The position numbers and the translations under genes were made by a program. From the NCBI GenBank assembly GCA_024803745.1, contig JANJXV010000049.1:952501-1016500 (forward strand): 64,000 nt of DNA, read 5' to 3'. Below, piece after piece: positions 53,416 through 64,000 of the stretch (positions within the stretch are counted from its first letter, which is position 1; each line of letters begins with the position of its first letter). The notes below the pieces were generated by a model. The model had not been told where the DNA came from, did not search any database, and saw only the letters and a program-made list of their open reading frames with translations. This DNA comes from Megascapheus bottae (Eukaryota; Chordata; Mammalia; Rodentia; Geomyidae).

Positions 53416-54641
53416 CTAACCCTTACTTTCCCTAAACCTAACCCTAACCCTAAACCTAACCCTAACCCTTACCCTAAACCTAACCCTAAACCTAACCCTA
53501 ACCTGAACCCTAACCCTTACCCTAACCCTAAACCTAACCCTAAGCCTAAAACTAACCATAACCCTAACCCAAACCCTAACTGGAACCCTAACCCTTACCC
53601 TAACATTTACCCTAACCCTAACCCTAACACTAACACTTACCTTTACCCTAACCGTAACCGTAACCCTAACCCTAACCCTAACCCTTATCCTAACCCTAAC
53701 CCTAACTCTAAACCTAAACCTAACCCTAACCCTAACCCTAAATCTTAACCTTTCCCTAACCCTAACCTTAACCCTAAACCTAACCCTAACCCTAACCCTA
53801 ACACTTACCCTAAACCTACCACTAAACCTTACCCTAAACCTTACCCTAACCCTAACCCTAACCCTACCACTAAACCTTACCCTAAACCTTACCCTAACCC
53901 TAACCCTAACCCTAACCCTAACCCTAACACTTACCCTAACCCTAACCCTAACCCTAACCCCAAACCTTAACATAACCCTAACCCTAACCCTAACCCTTAC
54001 CCTTACCCTAACCCTAACCCTACCCTTACCCTTTTCCTAACCCTAACCATAACCCCTAACCCTAACCCTAACCCCTAATCCTAACCCTAACCCTAACCCT
54101 TACCGTTATCCTAACTCTAAACCTTACCCCAGCACTTACACTTACCCCAACCCCTACCCTAACCCTAAACCTAACCCCAACAATTACCCTAACCCTCACC
54201 CTAACCCTAACCCTTACCTTGACCCTAACCCTAAACATAACCCTAACCCTAACCCTAACCCTTACACTTACCCTTAACCTAACCCTAACCGTAACCCTAA
54301 ACCTTACCCTTACTCTAAACCTAACCCTAACCCTTACCCTAAAACTAACCCTTACCCTAACCCTTACCCTTACCTTAAACCTAAACCTAAACCTAAACTT
54401 TACCCTTACCCTAATCCTAACCCTAACCCTAACCTTAACACTAAACATAACCCTAAACCTAACCCTAACCCTAACCGTTACCCTAACCCTAACCTTAACC
54501 CCAACACTAAACCTAACCGTAACCCTAACCCTAACCCTTACCCTAACCCTAACCCTAAACCTAAGCCTAACCCTAAACCTATCTCTAACCCTTACCTTAA
54601 CCCTAACCCTAATCCTAACCCTAACCCTTACAATTAACTAA
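53416..54641. repeat. ccccagcactta segment, second long-range copy
   Basis: Matches 19830-21055 at an offset of about 33,586. Marks present: cctgaaccc at 53502, doubled ccactaaacc, ccccagcactta near 54128 and the last landmark at 54580. The transition into the second variant family at 54642 is the same as at 21056. Confidence 0.82.
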
Positions 54642-55867
54642 CCCTAACCCTACCCCTAAAATTAACCCTAAACCTAACCCTAAACCTAACACTAACATTT
54701 ACCCTTAACCTAACCCTAACCCTAACCCTAAACCTTACCCTAACCCTAACCCTATCCCCTAACCCTTACCCTAACCCTAACCCTAACCCTTACTCTTAAC
54801 TAACCCTAACGTTAACTCTAAACCTAACCATAACCCTAACGCTAACCCTTACCCTAACCCTAACCCTAACCCTTTCCCTTACAATAACCCTACCCCTAAC
54901 TCTAAACTTAAACCTTACCCTTACCCTAACCATAACCCGAAACCTAACCCTAACCCTAAACCTAACCCTTACCCTAACCCTAACCCTAATCCTAACCCTA
55001 ACCCTTACCCTTACCCTAACCCTACTCTAATCCTAAACCTAAACCTAACCCTGACCCTAAACCTAACCCTAACCCTAACCCTAACCCTTACCCTTACCCT
55101 AACCCTACACCTAACCCTTACCCTAACCCTAACCCTAACCCTAACCCTAACCATAACCCTAACCCTTACCCTAACCCTAACCCTAACCCTAACCCTTACT
55201 TTTACCCTAACCCTAACCCTAACCCTAACCCTTAACCTTACCCTAACCCTAACCCTAACCCTTATCCTAACCCTAACCCTAACCCTAAATCTAACCCTAA
55301 CCCTAACCCTATCCCTAAACCTATCCCTTACCCTTACCTACCCCTAACCCTTAAACTAACCCTAACCGTAACCCCTAAACTTAACCCTAACCATAACCCT
55401 TACCTTTACCCTAACTCTAACCCAAACCCTAACCCTAATCCTAACCCTAACCCTAACCCTAACCCTAACGCTAACCATTAACCTAACCCTAACACAAAAC
55501 CTAACCCTAACCCTTACCCTAACCCTAACCCTAACCTAACCCTAACCCTAACCCTTAACCTAACCCTAACACTAACTCTAACCTCTTACCCTAACCCTTA
55601 CAATAAACCTAACCCTAAACCTAACCCTAACCCTATCCTCTAACCCTAACCCTTACCCTAACACCTAACACTAACCCTAACCCTAACCCTAAACCTAACC
55701 CTAACTCTAACACTAAACCTAACCCTTACCCTTACCCTAACCATAACCCGAAACCTAACCTTAAACCTAACCCTTACGCTTACCCTAACCCTAACCCTTA
55801 ACCTAACCCTAACCCTAACACTATCCCTAAACCTATACCTTACCCTTACCCTAACCCGAACCTTAAA
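54642..55867. repeat. Second long-range copy of 21056-22280
   Basis: The same order of variants at an offset of about 33,587, with few substitutions (for example ccataacc near 55151 for caataacc near 21563) and a one-base loss near 55340. No gene is visible. Confidence 0.8.
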
Positions 55868-58800
55868 CCTAACCCTCACCGAAACCCCTACCCCTACCCC
55901 TAACCCTAACCCTTACCCTTACCCTAACCCTAAACCTAACCCTAAAACTAACCCTTACCCTTACCCTTAACCTAATCCTAACCCTAACCCTAACCCTAAC
56001 CCTTAGCCTTACCTTAACCCTAAACCTAAACCTAACCCTAACCCTTACCCTAAACCTAATCCTAACCCTAACCCTAACCCTTACACTTACCTTAACCATA
56101 ACCCTAACCCTAACCCTAACCTTTACCCTAAACCTAATCCTAACCCTAACCCTAACCCTTACCCTTACCTTAACCCTAACCCTAAACCTAACACTTACCC
56201 TATCGCTAACCCTAACCCTAACCCTAACCATAACGCATACCCTTATCCTAACCCTCACCCTAACCCTAACTGTAACCACAAACCTAAACTTAAACCTAAC
56301 CCTAACCCTAACCCTAACCCTAACCTTTACCCTTACCCTAACTCAAACCCTAAACCTAACCCTAAACCTAACCTAACCCTAACCCTAACCCTTACCCTAA
56401 CCCTAACCCTAACCCTAACCTAACCCTTATCCGTATACTAACCCTAACCCTAACCTTAACCCTAAACCTAACCCTAAACCTAACCCTTACTCTTACCCTA
56501 ACCCTAATCCTAAACCTAACCCTAACCCTAACACTATCCCTAAACCTATACCTTACCCTTACCCTAACCCGAACCTTAAACCTAACCCTAACCAAAACCC
56601 CTACCCCTACCCCTAACCCTAACCTTTACCCTTACCCTAACCCTAAACCTAACCCTAAAACTAACCCTTACCTTTACCCTTAACCTAACCCTAACCCTAA
56701 ACCTAACCCTTAGCCTTACCTTAACCCTAACCCTAACCCTAACCCTCACCCTAAACCTAATCCTAATCCTAACCCTAACCCTTACACTTACCTTAACCAT
56801 AACACTAACCCTAACCCTAACCCTTACCCTAAACCTAATCCTAACCCTAACCCTAACCCTTACCCTTACCTTAACCCTAACCCTAACCCTAACACTTACC
56901 CTATCGCTAACCCTAAACCTAACCCTAACCATAACGCATACCCTTATCCTAACCCTCAACCTAACCCTAACTGTAACCATAAACCTAAACTTAAACCTAA
57001 CCCTAACCCTAACCCTAACCCTAACCTTTACCCTTACCCTAACTCTAACCCTAAACCTAACCCTAAACCTAACCTAAACCTAACCTTAACCCTAAACCTA
57101 ACCCTTAACCTTACCTTAACCCTAACCCTAACCCTAACCCTAACCCTAACCCTAATCCTAACCCTAACCCTAAACCTAACCCTTACCCTTACCTTAACCC
57201 TAACCCTAAACCTAACCCTAACCCTTACCCTTACCCTAACCCTAAACCTAACACTAACCCTAACCTTAACCCTAAACCTTACACTTACCCTAGCCCTAAC
57301 CCTAATCCTAAACCTAAACGTAACGCTAACCCTAACCCTAACCCTTACCCTAACCCTAACCCTAACCCTAACCTAACCCTTATCCGTATACTAACCCTAA
57401 CCCTAACCTTAACCCTAAACCTAACCCTAAACCTAACCCGTACTCTTACCGTAACCCTAACCCTAAACCTAACCCTAACCCTAACACTACCCCTAAACCT
57501 ATACCTTACCCTTACCCTAACCCGAACCTTAAACCTAACCCTAACCGAAACCCCTACCCCTACCCCTAACCCTAACCCTTACCCTTACCCTAACCCTAAA
57601 CCTAACCCTAAAACTAACCCTTACCCTTACCCTTAACCTAACCCTAACCCTAACCCTAACCCTAACCCTTAGCCTTACCTTAACCCTAAACCTAACCCTA
57701 ACCCTAACCCTTACCCTAAACCTAATCCTAACCCTAACCCTAACCCTTACACTTACTTAACCATAACCCTAACCCTAACCCTAACCCTTACCCTAAACCT
57801 AATCCTAACCCTAACCCTAACCCTTACCCTTACCTTAACCCTAACCCTAACCCTAACACTTACCCTATCGCTAACCCTAACCCTAACCCTAACCATAATG
57901 CATACCCTTATCCTAACCCTCACCCTAACCCTAACTGTAACCATAAACCTAAACTTAAACCTAACCCTAACACTAACCCTAACCCTAACCTTTACCCTTA
58001 CCCTTACTCTAACCCTAAAACTAACCCTAAACTTAACCTAACCCTAACCCTAACCCTTACCCTAACCCTAACCCTAACCCTAACCTAACCCTTATCCGTA
58101 TACTAACCCTAACCCTAACCTTAACCCTAAACCTAACCCTAAACCTAACCCTTACTCTTACCCTAACCCTAACCCTAAACCTAACACTAACCCTAACACT
58201 ATCCCTAAACCTATACCTTACCCTTACCCTAACCCGAACCTTAAACCTAACCCTAACCAAAACCCCTACCCCTACCCCTAACCCTAACCCTTACCCTTAC
58301 CCTAACCCTAAACCTAACCCTAAAACCAACCCTTACCCTTACCCTTAACCTAACCCTAACCCTAACCCTAACCCTTAGCCTTACCTTAACCCTAAACCTA
58401 ACCCTAACCCTAACCCTTTCACTAAACCTAATCCTAACCCTAACCCTAACCCTTACACTTACCTTAACCATAACCCTAACGCTAACCCTAACCCTTACCC
58501 TAAACCTAATTCCTAACCCTAACCCTAACCCTTACCCTTACCTTAACCCTAACCCTAACCCTAACACTTACCCTATCGCTAACCCTAACCCTAAAACTAA
58601 CCATAACGCATACCCTTATCCTAACCCTCACCCTAACCCTAACTGTAACCATAAACCTAAACTTGAACCTAACCCTAACCCTAACCCTAACCCTAACCTT
58701 TACCGTTACCCTAACCCTAACTCTAAACCTAAACCTAAACCTAACCCCAACCCTTACCCTAACGCTAACCCTAACCCTAACCCTAACCCTAACCCTTACC

Positions 58801-59647
58801 CTTACCCTATACCTAACCCTAAACCTAACCCTAACCCTAACCTTAACCATAAACGTTACCCTTACCCTAACCCTAACCTTTACCCTTACCTTAACCCTAA
58901 TCCTAACCCTAACCCTAACCTTAACCCTAACCCTAACCGTGCCCCTTACCCTTACCCTAACCCTAACCCTAAACCTAACCCTAACCCTATCCATAACCCT
59001 ATCACTTACACTTACCCTAACCATAACCCTAACCCTAACCCTAACCCTAACCTTAGCCTTAACCCTAACCCTAACCTAACCCTAACCCTTACCCTAACCC
59101 TAACCCTAAACCTAACCTTAATGCTAACCCTAACCCTAACCCTAACCCTAAACCTAACCCTAACCCTAACCCTAAACCTTACCCATACCCTAACCCGAAC
59201 CCTAAACCTAACTCTAACCCAAACCCTACACCTAACACTAACCCTTACCCTTACCCTAACCCTAAACCTAACCCTAAAACTAACCCTTACCCTTACCCTT
59301 AACCTAATCCTAACCCTAACCCTAACCCTAACCCTTAGCCTTACCTTAACCCTAAACCTAAACCTAACCCTAACCCTAACCCCTAACCCTAACCCTACCC
59401 TAACCCTAACCCTTCCACTTATCCTAAACCTAAACTTAACCCTAACTCTTACCCTTACCCTAACCCCTACCCTAACCATAACCCTAACCCTAACCCCTAC
59501 CCTAACCATAACCCTAACCCTAAACCTTACGCTAACTCTAACCCTAACCCTAACCCTTACCCTTACCCTAAACCTAAACCTAACCCTAACCGTAACCCTA
59601 ACACTTTCCCTTACCCTAACCCTAACCCTAACACTAAAACTTACCCT
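55868..59647. repeat. Alternating-subunit array, second long-range copy
   Basis: The mark ctaaaactaaccc (ctaaaaccaac in one case) lies at 55942, 56655, 57608, 58320 and 59274, spacing 713, 953, 712 and 954. This repeats the short-long alternation of 22281-26060, and individual spacings differ by only 0-11 bases. Both ends carry the same marks as the first copy. Confidence 0.83.
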
Positions 59648-62600
59648 TATCCTAACCCTAACCCTAACCCTAACCCTAACCCTAAACGTAATGTATCCCT
59701 TTCCCTAAACCTAACCCTAACCCTTACCTTAAACCTAACCCTAAACTTAACTCTAACCCTAACCCTAACCCTAACCCTTTCCCTTACCCTAACCCTAACC
59801 CTAAACCTAACCCTAACGCTAACCCTTAACCCTAACTCTAACCCTGTCCCTAACCCTTACCTTACTCTAACCCTAACCCTAACAATTACCCTAACCCTAA
59901 CCCTAAACCTTACCCTAACCCTAACTCTTACCCTTACCCTACTCCTAAACCTAACCCTAAACCTAACCCTAACGCTTACCCTTACCCTTACCCTTACCCT
60001 AACCCTAACCCTAAACCTTACCCTTACCCTAAACTAACACTAATCCTTACCCTAACCATAACCCTAACTCTAACCCTAACCCTTACCCTTATCTTAACCC
60101 TAACCCTAACCGTAACCCTTACCTTTACCCTAACGCTAACCCTAACCCTAACCTTAACCCTAACCCTAACCCTAACACAAACCCTTACCCTAACCCACAC
60201 CCTAACCCTAACCGTAACCCTAAACCTTACCCTAACCCTAACCCTAACCCTAACCCTTACCCTTACCGTAACCCTAACGATAACCTTAACCCCAACCCTA
60301 AACCTAAACCTAACACTAACCCTAACCCTTACCCTAACCCTAACCCTAACCCTAAACTTAACCCTAACCCTAACGCTTAACCTAACCCTAACCCTACGCT
60401 TAACCCTAACCCTTAACCTAACCCTAACCCTAAGCCTAACTCTAACCCTAACCCTTACCCTTACCCTTACTCTAACCCTAACCCTAAACCTAACCCTAAC
60501 CCTTACCCTTACCCTAACGCTAAACCAAATCTTAACCCTAACCCTTATCCTTACCCTAACCCTAACCATAACCCTAACCCTAAACCTAAACGAAACCATA
60601 AACTTAACCATTACCCTAACCCTAACCCTAACCCTAACCATAATCCTAACTCTAACCCTAAACTTAAATGTAACCCTTACCCTTACCCTAACTGTAACCC
60701 TAACCCTAACCCTAACCCTTACCCTTACCCTAACCATAACCCTAACCTTACACCTAACCCTAACCCTAACCCTTACCCAAACCCAAACTCTAACCCAAAC
60801 TCTTACCCTTACACTTACTCTTACCCTAACCCTAACCCTAATCCTTACCATAACCCTAAACCTAACCCTAACCCTTACCCTTTCGCTAACCCTAACCCTA
60901 ACACTTACCCTTACCCTAACCCTATCCCTAAACCTAACCCTAACCCAAACCCTAACCCTAACCCTAACCTTAACCCTAACACTAAACCTAACCCTAAACC
61001 TTACCCTTACCCTAACCCTAAACCAAACCGTAACCCTAAACCTAAACCTTACTCTTACGCTAACCCTAACCCTAAGCCTAACTCTAAACCTAAACCTAAA
61101 CCTAACACTAACCCTAACCCTAACCCTAAACCTAACAATTACTCTTACCCTAACCGTAACCCTAAACCTAAGCCTAACCCTAACCCTAAAACCTAACCCT
61201 AATTCTAACCATTACACTTATCCTAACACTAACCCAAACCCTAACACTTAATCTTATCCTAACCCCTGCCCTAACCCTAACCCTAACCCTAACCCTAACC
61301 TTAACCCTAACCCTAACCCTAACATTTACCCTTACACTAAACCTAAAGCTTACGCTAACCCTAATTCTAACTCTTTCCCTTACCCTAAACCTAACCCTAA
61401 CCCTAACCCTAACCCTAAAACTTACCCTTACCGTAAACCTAACCCTAACCCTTACCCTAAACCTAACCCTAACCATAACCCTTACCCTTATCCTAACCCT
61501 AACCCTAACCTTAACCCTAACACTTACCCTTACGCTAACGCTAACCCTAACCATAACCCTAACCCTTACCCTAACCCTAACCCTAACACTAACCTTAACC
61601 CTAAATCTAACCTTAACCCTAACCCTTACCCTTAACTTTACCCTAACCCTAACCCTAACCCTAACCGTAAACCTAAAAATAACCCTAACCCTAACCCTAA
61701 CCCTAACCCAAACCCTTATCCTAATCCTAACCCTAACCCTTACCCTTACCTTAACCCTAACCCTAAACCGAAACCTAAACTTAACCCTAACCCTTAACCT
61801 TACCCTTACCCTTACGCTAACCCTAACCCTAAACCTAACTCTAATCCTTACCCTTATCCTTACCCTAAACTTAACCCTAACCTTAACGCTAACCCTAACC
61901 TTAACCCTAACCCTAACACTTACCCTTACCCTAACCCTTTTCCTTACCCTTACCCTAACCCTAACCTTAACCTAACCCTAACCCTAACCCTAAACCTTAC
62001 CCTTACCCTAACTCTAACCGTAAACCTAACCCTAACCACAACCCTAAACCTAACACTAACCCTATCCCTAACCCTAAACCTAACCGTTATCCTTATGTAT
62101 CCCTAAGCCCAAACCTAACACTAACCCTAACCCTAACCCTAACCCTAAGGCTAAACCTTACCCTTACCCTAACCCTAACACTAAACCTAACAGTAACCCT
62201 AAACAAAACCCCTAACCCTATCCCTAACGCTAACCCTTACACTTCTTCTAACCCTAACCCTAACCCTAAGACTTACCCTTATCCTAAACCTTACCCTAAC
62301 CCTAACCCTAACCCTAACCCTAACATTTACCCTTACCCTAAGCCAAACCCTAAACCTGATACAAACCCTAACCCTAACCCTAACCTTACCCTTTCCCTAA
62401 ACCAAACCCTAAAGCTAACCCTAACCCTAACCCTAACCCTAACACCTAACCCTAACCCTTACCCTTACCCTAACCCTAACACTAACCTTAAATCCAACGC
62501 TAAACCTAACCCTACCCCTTACCATATCCTTAACCCTAAAACTTACTTTTACCCTAACTATAACCCTAACCCTAACCCTCACCCTTATCATAACTCTAAC

Positions 62601-64000
62601 CCTAACCCTAACCCTAACACTAACCCTAACCCCAAACCCTAACCCTTACCATAACCCTAACACTAAACCTAACGTCTAAACCTAACCCCAACCCTATCCC
62701 TAACCACTAACCCTAACCCTTCCCTTAACCCTTACCCGTATCCTAACCCTAACCCTAACCCTAACACTAACCCTAACCCTAACCCTAACCCTAACCCTTA
62801 CCCTAAACCTAAACCTAACCCTAACCCTTACCCTTACCCTAACCCTAAACCTAAACCTAATCCTAACCCTAACCCTAACCCTTACCTTACCCTAACCCTA
62901 AACCTAACAGTAATCCTAACCCTAACCCTAACCCTTACCCTTACCCTAAGCCTAACCCTAACCCTAAACCTTACCCTTACCCTAACCTTAACCCTAACCC
63001 TTACCCTAAACTTAACCTTATCCCTAACCCTAACCTTTACTCTTACCTTAACCCTAACCCTAACCCTAACACTAACCTTTACCCTTACCCTAACCCTGAA
63101 CCGAAGGCTAACGCTAACACTAAACCTAACACTTACTCTTAGCCTAACCCTAACCATTACCCTAACCCTAACCCTAAACCTAAACCTAACCCTAACCCCT
63201 AAACCTAACCCTTAACTAAACCCTAACCCTAACCCTAACCCTTACCATTACACTAACCTAAATCTAAACCTAACCTGAACCCTAACCACAACCCTTACCC
63301 TAACCATAAGCTAACCCTTACCCTAAACGTAACCCTAACCCTAAACCTAACCTTACCCTAACGCTAAACCTAACCCTTACCGTTAAAGTAAGCATAACCG
63401 TAAACCCAACTATAACCCTAACCGTAACCCTAACCTTAACTCTAACCCTATCCCTAACCCTTAACCATACCCTAACCCTAACCCTAAACCTAAAAATAAC
63501 CCTAACCCTAACCATAACCATTACCTTTACCCTAACCCTAAACCTAACCCTAACCCTAACGCTACCCCTAACCCGGAACCCTAACCCTAAAAGTAACCCT
63601 AAACCTTACCCTTATCCTAAAACTAACCCTAACCCTAACCCTAATACTTACCCTTACCCTAACCCTAAACCTAACCATAACCCTATCCCTTACCCTAAAC
63701 CTAACTCTAACCCTAACCCTTACCCTTACCCTAATCCTAAACATAACCCTAACCCTAACCCTAACCCTTACACTAAACCTAACCCTAACCCTTACCCTAC
63801 CCATAACCCTAACACTAACCCTAATCCGTAACCTTACATAACCCTAACCCTAACCATTACCCTTAAACTAACGCTAACCATAACCCTAACCTTAACCCTA
63901 ACACTAACCCTACCCCTTACCCTAACCCTAACCCTAACACTTACCCTAAACTTAACCTTAACACTAACCCTAACACTTACCCTTACCCTAACGCTAATCC
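59648..64000. repeat. Second long-range copy of 26061-30477, cut by the window end
   Basis: Offset starts at 33,587. It becomes 33,539 after a 48-base deletion near 60615, and 33,529 after loss of two hexamers near 62300 together with two one-base gains. The off-consensus strings gtaatgtatccc, ccttatgtatccctaagccc (62091) and aacctgatacaaacc are all retained. The final bases acgctaatcc correspond to about 30468-30477. Confidence 0.83.

Larger units (their letters stand above)
1..64000. repeat. Degenerate telomere-type (CCCTAA)n / (TTAGGG)n array filling the whole window
   Basis: Every line of the window reads as CCCTAA or a close variant on the + strand. Common variants are CCCTTA, CCTAAA, CCATAA, CACTAA, CCGTAA, CCCTGA and CCCTCA, plus hexamers made 5 or 7 long by single-base indels. 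G is rare on the + strand and occurs only in variants, and I saw no place where the strand switches to the G-rich orientation. Canonical runs are short (about 7-8 units at most by eye, for example near 28753-28796). TTAGGG is the telomere repeat of vertebrates, many other animals, many fungi and some protists. The degeneracy implies the array is not currently being written by telomerase. It is therefore subtelomeric or interstitial rather than the chromosome tip. No unique DNA separates the blocks described below. Confidence 0.97.
51985..64000. repeat. Long-range (~33.6 kb) super-repeat, copy B (open at right)
   Basis: Repeats copy A through to the window edge. Differences are scattered substitutions, hexamer-sized indels, a 48-base deletion and a few single-base indels. 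It extends past the window. Confidence 0.82.

Noticed and set aside
1..64000. Transposon, rRNA, tRNA, or yeast Y'/X-type subtelomeric elements
   Set aside because: No stretch departs from the hexamer for more than a few tens of bases, so there is no room for any of these. No inverted terminal repeats were seen.
1..64000. Nanopore base-calling artefact as the source of the variants
   Set aside because: Known miscalls of telomere repeats give low-diversity strings such as CTTCTT or CCCTGG runs. Those are not seen here, and the variants recur at equivalent positions in separate copies.

Overview
The whole 64 kb window is one uninterrupted, degenerate telomere-type array. On the + strand almost every base belongs to CCCTAA or a one-step variant of it (CCCTTA, CCTAAA, CCATAA, CACTAA, CCGTAA, CCCTGA, CCCTCA and others), so the minus strand is TTAGGG-like throughout. 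I find no protein gene, no RNA gene, no transposon, no CRISPR array and no stretch of ordinary single-copy DNA. TTAGGG telomeres point to a eukaryote (vertebrates, many other animals, many fungi and some protists share it). The sequence does not let me be more specific. The C-rich strand reads 5' to 3' as it would inward from a left chromosome end, but position 1 is already degenerate. I noticed no pure canonical run longer than about 7-8 hexamers, so this is not a clean telomere tip. It is subtelomeric or interstitial (heterochromatic ITS-like) sequence.

The interest lies in the structure above the hexamer level. Variant hexamers act as a barcode and show nested higher-order repeats (HORs). 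One landmark (tatctctaaccctta plus an AT-rich tail) was located at 22 places and defines sequence family 1, at about 0-21 kb and 39-55 kb. From 0.84 to 13.94 kb there are four tandem copies of a ~3.27 kb HOR. From 15.80 to 19.94 kb there are two tandem copies of a ~2.05 kb derivative that carries a shared internal deletion. From about 21.06 to 34.95 kb a second variant family takes over; within it, 22.3-26.05 kb is an array of subunits with alternating ~0.71 and ~0.95 kb spacing. At 34.95 kb an ~8.34 kb unit begins. It is followed by a second copy (43.29-48.84 kb), truncated at 5.55 kb and nearly identical by eye. From 48.84 to 53.4 kb the array is a mosaic of pieces of earlier units. From about 52.0 kb to the window end it repeats 18.4-30.48 kb at an offset of 33.6-33.5 kb, and the window closes before that copy ends.

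The many long open frames are a by-product. (TTAGGG)n is stop-free in two minus-strand frames (Arg-Val and Leu-Gly) and two plus-strand frames (Leu-Thr and Pro-Asn). I therefore call none of them a gene. I do note that the variants supply ATG starts to Val-Arg frames of up to 459 codons, which matters only if the G-rich strand is transcribed and translated. Copies differ from each other mainly by point changes and by gains or losses of 6n bases, and mosaic junctions fall inside canonical CCCTAA runs. Both fit recombination or slippage between registers. An assembly artefact for the largest, near-identical duplications cannot be excluded from sequence alone.
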